A DNA stretch of 36,408 bases from Daldinia sp. FL1419 (GCA_025201765.1 MU623570.1:1-36408); one strand, 5' to 3'. Shown: positions 10,259-23,211, counted from the first letter of the stretch. Numbers and translations are program-made. The notes: generated from the letters alone by a model not told the origin.

Positions 10259-12366
10259 GATTAATAAGCCTAAAAATAACATGGAAGAATTCTCTCCCTG
10301 ATAATAATTCCATAAAAAAACTTAACCACTTTATTTTAAAATTTTAAAAATAATTATAACAACTTAAATTCAATAATTATAATTTTTCTTTATATATTAT
10401 ATAACAATTAAAAATTTTAATTATATCCCAATACGAATATATAATTAATATCAACCTAACCATACCACACAAATATATATTCAATACAACCTTAATTACA
10501 TTTAATTAAATAATATAATTCAAAAATATTGTAAAAAAAAACCAATTACTTATATCCAACAATTAAAAAATATAAAACCAAACCTTTATAACTCTAACCT
10601 ACAACCTAAACATATAAAATTAACTAAATCCAAATGATACCAATCTAAAAGAGAAACCTCTATTCCCTCTAACCTCTCAACCAATACAACCAAATATCAA
10701 AAATTACAAAATAAATTTTAAAAATACAAATAATTCATCAACCTTTAAAAAGAATAAACAAAATAATATAATAAATATACCTAATAACTTTATTATAAAT
10801 ATTTGTTTTCACAATAAAAATTAACTTATACCAACTAAAAGGCTTCATTATAATAAAAATATACAAATATATATATAAACCATAACTCTATACAACATTA
10901 AATATAACAAATTAACTCAACTTTTAAATTACATAATAAAAACCATATCAAAATCTTATTAAACATTAATTTCACTTTCAACCCAAAACATTCAAAAAGA
11001 ATACATCATTTTTAAAAAGATTTTCAACACTAATTCCAACAAACACAAAATAAAAAAACACTATAAAAAAATAATAACACTACTTTCAAAATAACCTAAA
11101 AACTAAAAAAAAATAAATTACCTCTTAAAAAACAATTATATTATATAAAATAAATAAAAAATTTACCACAACTATTAATCTATAAAAATAATTCCTAATT
11201 ACTTTATAAACAATAATACTAATATTCCAAAAATAAATATCAATCCAAATAATAATATATTAAAAAAAAAAACTAACAATAAAACATTAACCTTTAAAAA
11301 TATCATTCACTTTCTCAAAAACTATATCCATACTATAAATATAACCCAAAAAGAAAAATCTACAAAAATACTTTTACTACTTACCACAAAAACAACAATA
11401 CTAACAACTCTAACAAAAAAAAATCCCTACAAAAAAAACCAGCTAAACAAAACAAACAACCAAACAAACATCAAAATAACTTAAATAAATAAAAAAATAA
11501 TAATATATATACTAACTAATATCTATATCTACTAATATACCAATATAAAATTTACTTAAATTTTCATAAAATTAAAAAATATTTTTATATCATCAAATCA
11601 AAACATCCTAAATACTTCAAAATTAATACACAATTTAATATATTTATACAAAAAAAAATCAAACATAATCCCAAATTAACAGCAAAAATAAAAACTCTCA
11701 ACAACCCCCCCAAAAAAAATCAAAATAACATAACTAACCAAAAAAATAAAAATTAACTATCAAAATAAATAATAATTTCAAAATTAAAAATAATATTTAT
11801 AATAAATATTATAAGCATTATTTATAATATAAATTATTATCCCTTAAAAAACTCAACTATATTCAACTCAAAAATCATAATATATATCTTTAATTAAATA
11901 TTAAAATTCATCAACTACAAAAAAACTCTTCTAAAAAAATATATTATTATTAAAAATAATAAAATCTAAATATTAAATTATAAACATATTAATATAAAAA
12001 TTAAATTTTTAAATATAATATATTATTTAAATTTCACCTATAATCTCATATTTATATACATATTTAAGAAATAAAGGTACTAATAAAACAACCACCAAAA
12101 ACACATATATTTAAAATTTTAAAACAATAAAATTATAATTAAATTCATTAATTATTTTGATTAATTCATACTCAAAAATATCTTTTTTAAAATATCTAAA
12201 TTAATATTTTACATACAACATAACAAACTTAATCAAAAAAGAAAAATATTAACAACAAACATACTCAAATAACATCTAAAACTAAAACATTTAAACCCAC
12301 AAACACTAAAAAACTTCATTAAAACAAATATGAAAATCCAAATTAAAATAATTAAAATAATTAATT
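10259..12366. other. Unidentified AT-rich block, G-depleted on + strand
   Basis: Left part of the DNA into which LINE copy 1 inserted; its last 13 bases (12354-12366, AAAATAATTAATT) are the target-site duplication. After a short unmutated start (10259-10310) the + strand keeps C but has almost no G: none at all from 11020 to 11352. This means mutation of nearly all minus-strand C. Density of C suggests formerly GC-balanced, perhaps coding, sequence, but no frame or motif can be read. Confidence 0.6.
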
Positions 12367-12882
12367 GAAGAAGAGGACTTTTCGGTTTTTTGATTGTCTT
12401 TTTATAAAACTTTTGTAAAAAGCCATATAATTTGATTTATTAAAAATCTAATATTATAATAAATAATAGAAAGGCATTATATTATATATATAATAGTAAT
12501 GTTATTAAAAAGAAATGAAAAAGGTAATATATAAATGGTAAACAATTAAATCCATAACCTAAATAAACCCGCCTTAGAGATTATTATTATAAAGAAAAAA
12601 AGAAATAAAATAAAAATAAAAATTAAATTTAATAAAATAAATATAATTATAATATTAATTAATAAATTAATAAAAATAATTAAATTTGAAATTAATAACT
12701 TAATAAAAGAAATAAAGGTAAAAATTAAAAAAATAATAAATATATAAAAAATACATATTAATATTATAATATTTACAAAATAAAAGTAATAATAAAATAA
12801 TATCTTTAAATTAAATAAAATAAAAGAATTAATTAAAAAAATAATAAATAAAAAATTAAAATTAATAAATAATATTAGGAAA

Positions 12883-14533
12883 CTATTATTATTATTTATT
12901 ATTATTTATTATTACCCTAATTTACCTAAAATATATTACAGATATCCAATCCATCTCTTAGTATTTGCTCCAAGTAAGAATTGTATTTTAGAAAAAACCT
13001 ACTTATTGCCTATTTAAATAAGTTATATTATTATAACTTTAATTTTATCCTATATTCTTATTAAAATTTATTTTTTAATAAAAATAATTAAACTTTAATA
13101 TAAAAAAATATTTTATACATTACAATATTAATTATATAAAATAATATAGCAATAATTTAAATATAGGGCAATAATAAGGTCCAAAATAATTTCATTATTT
13201 TTTTCAATAAATAATAAAAATGTTATTATATTATAAAAAGGTTATTTTAAGAGAAGGCCAAAGTATATATAATCTGTACAAAATATAAATATATATAAAT
13301 AACCTTACATCTTTATAAAAAACCATTATATATTCTTATTTTTACAACCTTCTTTTTAATACCACAATATTATATTTATTTTTCAAAATAGTTCAAAATA
13401 GTATTACCAACCCGTAACCTTTCCCAACTAATTTTAATCTTCTTTATATACCTTACTTGCATTTTACAATACTATAATATAATATTACCATACCTATTAT
13501 ATTTATAATTCAATATCATTTTAAAAAACCTATTTCATTTTTATATATATATTATATTAAATAAAAGAAAGTTTACATATCTATAGGTACTCCATTATCT
13601 CTCCGGTATCATTCCGTTACTAACCCTCCTTAAGTGTTGCAACCCCGCTCCGTATCCGTTCCGCCGATACTTACTAACTACAATATAGGATTTACAGGGG
13701 AATCAACTCTAAAAAGAAATATATATATATCACCTCATCCCCAACAATCTATATTATTCTTATATATTATTATTATAATAATTTTTTATTTAAAAAATTT
13801 AATTAATATTAAACATTTTACCATTTCCCAATAATAATCCGCTACAAATCCTCAACAATTTCCTAATATACCTACACTTAAACTTTAATAAACATAACCC
13901 TCCCTTCAAAAACACATTTACTTTTACTTAAAACTCCCTAATATATATAACCAAAAAAAGCAAAAAAGAAAATAAAGAAACAAACATAAAAGAAGGCAAT
14001 TCCAACAAATATAATTCAAAATAAACGCAAAATAATGCCAAATAAATATAATCCTCTTAAAAGATCTTATTAATATATTATTACTTATATTTTTTTATTT
14101 AATTATAAATTCTTCTTATTTAATTTAAAATTTCTAAAAATATTTATATTAAATAAGTTATAATATTATTTTATATATAAATAATTAAATTTATTTAAAG
14201 AATTAATAAACTATTAATAAAACTTTATTAAAATTAAATAATACTTTTTCATAATTTATATTAATTAAAAAAACTTTTAAAATTAAATTCCATTTAAGAT
14301 AGGCCCATGCTGGAACATATTTAGGATATTTAAAAATTATATACCATATTATTTCTCTTTTACCACATCTACACCTAAAAATATTTATTCCAAAAACCCT
14401 TCTACTAAACAAAAAAGCCTTCAATCCTATCTTCTCAGTACATATCTATAGTAACACCGACGCTTCGTGCTTCCGCAAGTTAAAATACCAGTTATTGATC
14501 TTTGTGTTAGGGGGTGGTGACCGAGCTGCTGGC
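12883..14533 (-). mobile_element. Insert 1: 5'-truncated LINE, antisense, inside LINE copy 1
   Basis: Flanked by AATATTAGGAAA at 12871-12882 and 14534-14545. Left end is the reversed 3' tail (TATT repeats then ACCCTAATTTACC); right end is the truncated 5' side (14430-14533, nearly unmutated). Compared with the same part of copy 1 (about 24000-26482) it lacks about 350 bp covering the ORF2 C-terminus (around 13690). It mixes strongly mutated parts with intact patches (13595-13690, 14430-14533). Confidence 0.85.
14203..14424 (-). pseudogene. LINE ORF2 C-terminal fragment with zinc-finger-like motif
   Basis: Within insert 1 a 73-codon open stretch reads RRVFGINIFRCRCGKREI, then IIFKYPKYVPAWAYLKWNL. 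This matches the C-x-C-G...ET..H....CP....R.YL..NL region found after the RNase H part of Tad1-type ORF2 proteins; several Cys and His are already changed to Tyr. The same stretch occurs, more mutated, on the + strand at about 24045-24265 in copy 1 and about 35215-35440 in copy 2. It is a remnant, not a gene. Confidence 0.7.
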
Positions 14534-15690
14534 AATATTAGGAAATTATAAAAATAATTTTAAGTTATAATCATTAAAAATATAATTAAATTTTAAATTT
14601 TTATCATTATAATATTAATTTATTTTTCATATAAAATTATGGTTAAAATAATGGTAGAATTATAGGAAATATTAAAGAAAAATTTTAAAAAAATTATATA
14701 AATTAATAATAATATAATTAATAAAAATAAAATTATAATAATATATTAATTTTATAATAATAATATTATAATAATATTTTAATTTAAAATTAAATAATAT
14801 AAAAAGAATTAGAATTAAATTAAAAAGGTATTTAATTAAAAAATAATTAAAATAAATAAAATTTTTATAGTAATAATTAAAAATTTAAGAATAATTAACT
14901 TGAAAAATATTTATATTAATTTATAAAGTTTGGTAAGGATTTCTTTAAAAAAAAATAAAATTAAGATTTTTAAAATTAATCCTATATTTAAGAAATATTT
15001 AAAAATTAAATTTATTATCTTAATTGTAAAAATTAATAAATTAAATATAATCCATTAATTTTACATTAATAGGTTATTATAAAAAATTGAATTTTATTTT
15101 TATAAATTATTTGTAAAGGATGTAAAAATAATATAATATTTTAAGTACTATTATTTTGGGTATATTACAAAATATTATAAAAAGTGGTTTAGGTATAGCA
15201 AATGTGTAGGCTTTACTTATAAAAGGGGTAATTTAATATGTAAAGTATTAAAAAAATGTTAGAATTATAGTAGGGCATATAAGGTATAGAATTTAAAATA
15301 TTTAAAAATAATTAAATAAAAAAATGTAATAAAGGAAGTATATGTATATAGGCCAAAGTAATTTGAGGAAAGGAATAACATTAACTACATTTTTAATATA
15401 TATAATGCCATATATAATAATTTTATACTAATAATTTTAAAGAAAATAAGAAGTTGTATTTTCAATAAAGAGAAAATGTAGAATTTTTAAAATAAAAATG
15501 TTTTAGATTTTTCTAAAGTAACTATTATAGTAAATAATGCTTCCAAATTAGAAATAAGGATGAAAGGTAGATTTTGCATAAAAATTTATTTAAAAGTAAA
15601 ATTTAATAATAATATTCCTTTAATTCAAAATTTCTTTTATTAGGAAGATCTTATTGCGGTAGTGGCTTCTGACTGGGATTATCCTAAAAA
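14534..15690 (+). pseudogene. LINE ORF1 (Gag-like) remnant, copy 1
   Basis: RNA-binding ORF1 of the LINE. Between about 15165 and 15400 the frame reads KCVGFTYKRGN, then CKVLKKC-NYSRAYKV, ending VYRPK-FEER. This is the layout of the CCHC knuckles and the YxRPxRFE segment of fungal LINE ORF1 proteins, with Cys and His codons changed to Tyr. Copy 2 (about 31680-31900), mutated mainly on the other strand, keeps the complementary bases and supports the reading. Stops are frequent. The N-terminal part should lie in 12367-12882 but could not be read. Confidence 0.65.
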
Positions 15691-15727
15691 AAACAGCAGA
15701 CCCCCCAGGAGTACTGTATGAATCGCA

Positions 15728-16638
15728 CACGAAAGACCCCGGGAAAATGAATTCAGTATGTTTAAAGAAGTAGAACTGGAAGAGATAAAAGCGGTTCTAA
15801 GAATAGTCAAATTGTGGAAAACTGTTGGCGAAGATTTGTTATTAATGGGGTTCTTTAAGGCATATAAAAAGAAATTATTTAAAACATTTATTATAATTGT
15901 AATATAAAGTTTTATATTTAAGTATTATTTAAAAATATTTTATAAAGTTATAATAATAATATTATTGAAGCCCGGAAAATTTAAGGAAGAAAAAAGCTTT
16001 TTGAATGCTATTAAATTAATATTCTTTTTAAGGATTATAAGTAAAGTAATTAAAAAAATAATAATAAATTGTATTACAAAGGTAGTGAAATAATATTAGT
16101 TATTTTTAGAAGGTTAAATGGAAAATAAATTAGTTAGATTTATAAAAATAACCATTAAAATAATAATAGAGGTTATATATGTTATATAATGCGGTGATGT
16201 TATAATATTACTTTTATAATTAAATATTTCAAACATTTTTAATAATGTTATATTATAAAAGTTTATATATATGTTATATTAAAAAGGATATTTAATATAA
16301 ATAATAAATTAAATAAATAACTTTATAAAAAAATAAGAAATATAATTAATTTTTAATAATAAAAAAGGTAAAACCTGTTTTTTTATTATAAATATCCTAT
16401 AAGGTTCTTTATTATTACCTATTCTATTTATTATTTATATAATTATTTTATATAAAAAATTAAATTAGGAAGATATCCTAATTATTGGTTTTATGGATAA
16501 TATAAATATGTTAATAATAAAATATTTTATAATTGAAAATTATGTTAAATTAGAATAAATGTATGGAATGTGCCTAGATTGGGTATAAAGATACGGCATA
16601 ATTTTTGTAATATAAAAAAATAAGTTTATATATTTTAT
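15728..16638 (+). pseudogene. LINE ORF2 reverse transcriptase remnant, copy 1
   Basis: One frame shows the LINE RT series despite stops: EEIKAVLRIVKLWKTVGEDL (usually LKPxKAPGPDG), IIIILLKPGKFKEEKSFLNA, EG-MENKLVR (QMGNR), NISNIFNNV (DISGAFDNV), GSLLLPILFIIY (QGSPLSPILF), GFMDNINMLI (the YADD-equivalent box at 16487-16501) and MCLDWV-RYGIIF before the knuckle KNKFIYFI. The second catalytic Asp is AAT. The frame is cut by insert 2 at 16638 and resumes at 23212. The start (15728-15850) is nearly free of mutation. Upstream, the endonuclease domain is missing relative to copy 2. Confidence 0.85.
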
Positions 16639-17533
16639 TTATTTATTTATTTATTACTACCCCAATTTACCTAGAATATATTATAGGTATCCAGTCCATC
16701 TTTTGGTATTTGTTCTGGATAAGAACTGTATTCCGGAAAAAACCTACTTATTACTTATTTAAATAAATTATATTGTTATAATTTTAATTTTACTTTATAT
16801 TTTTATTAAAATTTACCTTTTAATAGAAATAATTAAATTTTAATATAGAAAAATATTTTATATATTATAATATTTAAATTATGTAAAATGGTATAGTAAT
16901 AATTTAAATATAAGGTAATAATAAAGTTTAAAATAATTTTATTATTTTCTTTAATAATTAATAAAAATGTTATTATATTATAAAAAGGTTATTTTAAGAG
17001 AAAATTAAGGTATATATAATTTATATAAAATATAAATATATATAAATAATTTTATATTTTTATAAAAAACTATTATATATTCTTATTTTTATAACTTTTT
17101 TTTAATATTATAATATTATATTTATTTTTTAAAATAATTTAAAATAATGTTACTAATCTATAACCCTTCTTAATTAATTTTAATTTTCTTTATATACTTT
17201 ATTTATATTTTATAATATTATAATATAATACCATTATATTTATTATATTTATAATTTAATATTACTTTAAAAAACTTATTTCGCTTTTATATATATATTA
17301 TATTAAACAAAAAAAAGTTTATATATTTATAAGTAATCCATTATTTTTTTAATTTTATCCCATTATTAATCTTTTTTAAATATTTTAATCCCTTTATTAA
17401 AAATTATTATAATGTTTTAGCCTTAATATAATATTTTAATATTATATTACGTTAAAATTATAATCTTAATGTAACTATATGTTATAAAAACGATTTACTT
17501 ATTGAAAACAAGGAACCGCATGAAGAGTGTGGT

Positions 17534-17743
17534 TGTGGATCCTGCTAGAAGCATGGACCACCTGGCCCGGCAGAATTGTACACTGCTTAGGGTTAAATTT
17601 AGTATAAATATCCATACCATAAACCTAATATAAATTTTTAAAAAATATATAATTAGTTCATCATTAATATAAATTTATTTAGGTTTTAGTTATTATATAA
17701 TAGTTAGTATCCCAAATCTTAAATGAAACTATTTAAACGTATA
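17534..17743 (+). repeat. 5' LTR (210 bp)
   Basis: Starts TGTGGATCC and ends CGTATA. It aligns without gaps to the 3' LTR; differences are transitions in both directions, meaning each LTR was mutated independently. The first 60 bp are nearly unmutated, the remainder AT-shifted. Confidence 0.9.
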
Positions 17744-20434
17744 AATAATTATTTATATTAACAAATCACCAAAGCAAATAATTTAATTAATTATTTTTGA
17801 GTGTTTGTGTATTAAAAATAATTAAAAAAATATATATTTTTTTTTATTAAAAATTCTTATTATTTTATTATATTATCACAATTGAATATAATATTTAAAA
17901 ATGAGAGTAAAAAATCTTTTAAGATTGTTATTAATTTGTTTATTGGTTTTATCAATAACTATAATTTAAAAGTTACAATATTGGTTATAAATAAATGCCT
18001 AAATGTTATGGTTGATGTAGTATAAAATGTGATTAATAATTATATATAAAATAATAATTTCCAAACCTTCTAAAATTGTATGGAAATGTAATTTACCTAA
18101 TTAATATATAAACTCAATTAATTTAATAAAAGTAAAAATGTAGTTAATGAAAGTAAAATTAATATATTGGCTATTATAATTAATATATCAAACCCAATGT
18201 ATTAGGTTATCCATAATCAATTTACAAACAATTAAATTAACTTTAATCAGATAGGTTTTTCAACCATTGATATAACCCAACAAGAACAAAAAGTAAAAGG
18301 AATATGGCCTAATATTATTTTAGTAGTAAAAATTGATTATTTTCCTTATTACAAAATGAAAAATAAAATTATGTTTTTATTATATTTTAAATTAATATAA
18401 ACTAATAATATAGTGTTTAATAAATTATGTAATATGCAAAATTAACTGAAAATAGCTTTAGTACCCTACAAATTATAAATAATCAAAATATTAATTAAAT
18501 TAATCAGAAATTTTTAGTAGGTTGTTGAATAAGTGCGATAAGCCTTACCTAATTAATTAATTTTTGTAGAAATAATTATATAAATTTTTAATATTTATTA
18601 TATATTATTTAACTTAATTATTATATTCTTAATCTTCCTACCCTATTAAAATAAAATTATAATTAATTTTATAAGATATATATATAATAATTTCTATAAA
18701 TTCCTTATTTTAAACTACAACATATCCCAAATTTATAAAATACTAATATATTTCTTATATATATATATTTTTAATATTTGGTAAATATATTAAAATTACA
18801 TATTAGGATAATTTATTTAAGAAATAGTAGAAGAAGTAATCTATTGAATTATTATAATAATATAGATAATTATAGAAAATAAGATTTATAATATATTAAT
18901 AATCATAATTAAATTATAAGGTGTTATTATATTATTCTATAAATTAAATATTTTAAATATTATTTAAAATAAGTTTAGTAATGTTAAAATAATGTTATTA
19001 AATATATATAAATCTGTTTTAATTACTATATAAAAAGCTATTATTTCAGATCCTCAAAGTAATAACAAAGAAATCTATATAATTAAAAAAAATAACTATA
19101 TAATTAGAATTAAAAATAAATTTTATTATATATATTATAAAAAAGGTTATTAAATTAAAAATTATAAATAAAAATTTTGTAATAATAATAATAGAAATAA
19201 AAAAATTATTTTAAAAGGCATATTATATAAAAATAATAAAAAATATATATATTTTATCAAGTAAATTAAAGGTATATTAAATTGGAAATATAAGAATAAT
19301 AAAAAAATATATATTATAATAAATGATAATAGTAATAAAGATAATGATTAAACATAAACCAACCTATTTAATAAAGAATTTTTTAAAATATAGCTATTAA
19401 AGTTGTTTAATTATTTTAAAGTTGAAAATAAATAGGGGTACTATGTTCATTAAATGGTAATAAATGTTAACGAAAAATTATAATTAAAATAAAATAAATC
19501 TGTACAAGAAGGTTATAATGAAAATTATAATATTTTTAAAATATGCATATACAATAACTATAATTTCTTAATCTTTTTTAATTATAAATATTTTTTTTAT
19601 TATATTTCAGAATTTTTTATAATTAAAATATAAATTTATAAATTATTTAATCCATTTATTATAATTGGAATTAATAACAGAAAATTATATATCTTATATG
19701 ATATTATTATATATAATAAATTTAAGATTGGAGATAACTATAGTACCACTTTTATTATTTTAATAGGCATTATACCTAACAGCATATTCTCTAACAATTT
19801 TATTATTAATAAAGGAATTTTTTATAAATGGGGTATTTTTTATAACAGATTATATTAAGATTAATTTTTGAAATTTATGGGATATAAGGGTAGGCCAATT
19901 ATTAAATTTATACAAAATCTTTTAATTTGCGTTATAATGGAAATTGTGTATAAAATAGGTAATATACCTAAACGCATCAAATAGTATAAGAATATATTAA
20001 TAAATAATCTCAAAATCTAAATATATTTATAAAAATATAAAATTAAATTTGTAATACTATTTAATCTATTAAAATATTATATAAATATTTAGATTAAAAT
20101 AAAACATAAGATTAATATAAATAATAATTCATTAATTAAATTGTTTTTATAATAATATAATCCTTAACAAGAACAAACCTTACAAGAATTTGTTAAGAAA
20201 TATAAGGGCAAAATCATATACTAAAATAAAAGTCCATAGATATTTCCATCTTTTTTGATACCCAAAAAGGCCTTAGGCCAAATAATAATACTAAAGAAAG
20301 ATGACCCAAATATGATTTAACACTTTTACTGCAATTATTATGAGGTAAATAAATGGATTAAAAAAAACGTTCATTTATTACCTAATTTTTAAAATTAAAT
20401 ATAAAGAGTAGTGGGTTATAGATAAATAATATTT
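17744..20434 (+). pseudogene. Gypsy Gag and protease region remnant
   Basis: Mostly unreadable A/T with stops. At 19124-19165 the codons TAT-x2-TAT-x4-TAT-x4-TAT, with KKG in the central gap, fit a CCHC zinc knuckle in which every Cys (TGT) and the His (CAT/CAC) became Tyr (TAT). It is in the same frame as the RT at 20435 (distance divisible by 3), as in a single Gag-Pol frame. The protease cannot be located. Confidence 0.5.
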
Positions 20435-21160
20435 ATTAATTTGAAAAATGATTTTTAGCAATTATACATTTGCGTAGAAGATTGCAAGAAAATTACATTT
20501 ATAATATTGTTTGGAATATTTAAGTAGATGGTTATATTATTTAAATTAATTAATATGTTAATAATATTTTAAATATTTATTAATAAAATTTTGGGTAAAT
20601 TTTATAAATAATTAATAAATATTTTTAATAATATTTATATATAAGTTAATATTAAAGAGCAATTATATAAACAAATAACATTTATATTTTAATAATTAAT
20701 AGATTATAATATATTTATTAATAATAAAAAGAATTTCCTATTTATACAAAAAGATATATTCTTAAATTTCATTATTTCAAAATAAGGTATTGAAATTGAC
20801 CTAATCAAGGTTACAACTATTTGAGAACATCTTATACCTTAAACTACAACAAAAATATAAATATTTATTAATATTACAAACTATTTTAAAAATTTTATTA
20901 ATGAATATTCGCACCTTGCTGCATTATTGATAATTTTGATAGGAAGTTAATAGAAGAATATATTGGTTAAATTAATAAAAAAAATTAAATAAATATAATA
21001 TAAAATATATAAATATATTACCATTATACCTGTAATATAACAATTTAATTAGAAATTACCTATTATATTGGAATTAAATGTTAATAAAGGGTATATAAAA
21101 GTAATATTATTATATTTTATTTATATGGTAATTAATAAATCTTATATTTAATAATTTATT
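20435..21160 (+). pseudogene. Gypsy reverse transcriptase and RNase H remnant
   Basis: One frame reads INLKNDF-QLYI (usual D-LKNAFHQI-I), then ITFIILFGIF, MVILFKLIN (VMPFGLTNAP), INKILGKF and FNNIYI at 20624-20641 (the YxDD box; both Asp codons are AAT, 20627-20632). Then FIISK-GIEIDLIKVTTI and NEYSHLAALL (20762-20930), the thumb and connection block, and LELNVNKGYI near 21072, the RNase H start. Integrase should follow up to about 22300 but was not read with confidence. Confidence 0.85.
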
Positions 21161-22905
21161 TTTTTAAAACCCTAATAACAATATAATAACATTATTTAAC
21201 ATAAAAACAAAAATTATTTAGAATTATGCTTTTGTTGTAACATTAACGTTATTAGATTGAAAAAAATGATATTATTATAATCATAAATTATAAATTATTA
21301 AAAATAATTAATAATAAGGTTAAATAATTAGTTTGAATTTTATATTTTTTTAATTTTATTAAATATTATAATATATATATTATTTATAAATTAGGAAAAA
21401 TTAATATTTTGGTTGATTATTTATTTAAGCTGTTAAAAATAACATACATTAAATTTTATTTAATAATTAATAAGAAACAATAACATATTATAAAATATTT
21501 ATACAAATTAAATTAATTTAATTTATAAGTAGTATATAAATATTTGAAATTAAATATAAAATAACCTTCATATTTTAAGAAAAAATAAATTCACAATTAT
21601 TTTATGATATATAAAAATAAATTATATAAAGTTTTAACATACAAATAAATACCTAACAACCTACTACATATAGTAAGATTAATTTATAAAGTAGTAATTT
21701 TTTAAAAAATATTAAATTATAATAAGTTATTAATTTATATATATTTATTATATATAAATTATAAATATTTTATTATAGAAATACTTTAGTGAGAAGTATT
21801 AAAGGAATATTAACATCCAAATTTAATATTAATTATATAAAAAGTAATAATAGAATATTTTAATTGCTAATTAATAAAAAAACCAAATTTTATATTACCC
21901 AATTTACAATTTATTTAACTATTTATACCTTTAATTAAATAAATAATCAATTATATATTAATATATATTATTATAATATTAATAATTATTAAATATATTA
22001 TAAGATAAATTATAATTATAATTATATTAAATATATTATTCATTAATTATATATTATTATTAAAATTAATTAATAATATTTTTAATTACTTATAAAAGTG
22101 GATTAATAATAATGTAAATAATTTTACAAATTATAATATTAAATAATAAATTAAAAACTACAAATTTATAATTAAAATAATTATTTTATTATATTTTAAA
22201 ATTAATAAAAAAGTAGAAAAAATAAATAAGGATATTAAATAAATTATATTTTAAAAATATTATATAAATTTATTTATAATTTTTTTAATTAAATTATTTA
22301 AATATATATTAACAATCTATAATTATATTTTAAAATAAGGAGGATATAGTAGTTATTTCTTCTTATTTAATATATAACTACTGCAATTCTAATAACCCCT
22401 TAATTTTATTAAATATAATTATAAAATTAATAAAAAAAAAGAAAAGGTATTTATAATTAAATTAATTATAAAATATAAAATTCTATTAATTTATAATCAA
22501 TTTAATAATATTAGGTTATTTAAAAATTAAATATATACTTATTTATAAGAAAAAAAAGATTTAATATAAATTTACGCACCTAAAGATTAAATATTATAAA
22601 TACATTAATAAATATTTAAATATAAATTTTATTACAATAATCTTTAAGTTATAATAAATTATTATTTAAATAATATATATAAAATTTAAAGTTTTGAAAA
22701 TATAAAACTATAAAATAAATATAATAGCACAAATCTATTTTCAATCTACATTAATGATAGATATCTAATACAAAATATATAATATATTAACAAATATATA
22801 TTAAAGTAAAAAAAAATTAGGTTTGTATATTTAATAATATAAATAAAATATTAATATATAAATTAATTAAAAAAATTATATATAATGTTTGAAGATAAAT
22901 ATTTT
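21161..22905 (+). other. Gypsy 3' internal region, integrase expected but not readable
   Basis: Lies between the RNase H remnant and the polypurine tract, where integrase belongs in Gypsy elements. The sequence is nearly all A and T. No HHCC or D,D,E residues could be assigned with confidence, and no chromodomain was recognised. Confidence 0.5.
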
Positions 22906-22921
22906 GGGATAAGGAGGATAA

Positions 22922-23131
22922 TATAAATCTTATTGGAAATATGGACCACCTAACCTAGCAGAATTGTATACCGTTTAAGGTTAAATCTAATATAAATATC
23001 TATACCACAAACCTAGTATAAATTTTGAGAAAATATATAATCAATTTATTACTAATACAAACTTATTTAGGTTTTAGTTATTATATGATAGTTGGTGCCC
23101 CAAATCTCAGGTGAAACCACCTAAACGCACA
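22922..23131 (+). repeat. 3' LTR (210 bp)
   Basis: Starts TATAAATCT (mutated from TGTGGATCC) and ends GCACA. Here the start is mutated and the last 60 bp are intact, the reverse of the 5' LTR. Confidence 0.9.
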
Positions 23132-23211
23132 TGGTTACGCCTTTCCGGCGCAATTCTGGGAATCAATTGCTGAGGCTTTGCTGCAGCTTTTCCAAGGTTT
23201 TCAGGCCCTCA
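23132..23211 (-). pseudogene. Unmutated LINE ORF2 C-terminal coding fragment (continues at 17533-17495)
   Basis: Minus strand reads EGLKTLEKLQQSLSN, one TGA, FPELRRKGVT. Across the LTR-element junction (ACCA duplicated) it continues TLFMRFLVFNK and stop at 17497-17495 in the same frame. It aligns base by base with the mutated copy at about 24970-25081, every difference fitting C to T or G to A there. It shows what the LINE C-terminus looked like before mutation. The TGA is the only stop, probably a mutated Trp codon. Confidence 0.75.

Larger units (their letters stand above)
17534..23131 (+). mobile_element. Ty3/Gypsy-type LTR retrotransposon, 5598 bp, inactive
   Basis: Two 210-bp LTRs (17534-17743, 22922-23131) flank about 5.2 kb. 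TGGT precedes the 5' LTR (17530-17533) and follows the 3' LTR (23132-23135); the match extends to TGGTT if the first T of the LTR is counted. A purine tract (22906-22921, GGGATAAGGAGGATAA) precedes the 3' LTR. One + strand frame carries a Gag zinc-knuckle remnant (19124), RT (20435-20640), RT thumb (20762) and RNase H, the protease-RT-RNase H order expected of Gypsy. It is full of stops. The primer-binding site after 17743 is too mutated to name the tRNA. Confidence 0.9.
16639..23211 (-). mobile_element. Insert 2: 5'-truncated LINE, antisense, itself carrying an LTR retrotransposon
   Basis: Flanked by TTTATATATTTTAT at 16625-16638 and 23212-23225; copy 2 shows the empty site near 34389. LINE parts are 16639-17533 and 23136-23211 (971 bp in all). 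Left end is the reversed tail, then the 3' UTR to the ORF2 stop. The right part, read in the minus direction, encodes the ORF2 C-terminus. The 5598-bp LTR element plus its 4-bp duplication sits between them. Confidence 0.88.

Noticed and set aside
13634..13834. 66-codon + frame
   Set aside because: Antisense to LINE 3' sequence in insert 1; no motif.
15701..16638. Reassigned stop codons (alternative genetic code)
   Set aside because: Stops occur at positions where C to T or G to A from Gln, Arg or Trp codons explains them, and the synthetase gene uses the standard code.
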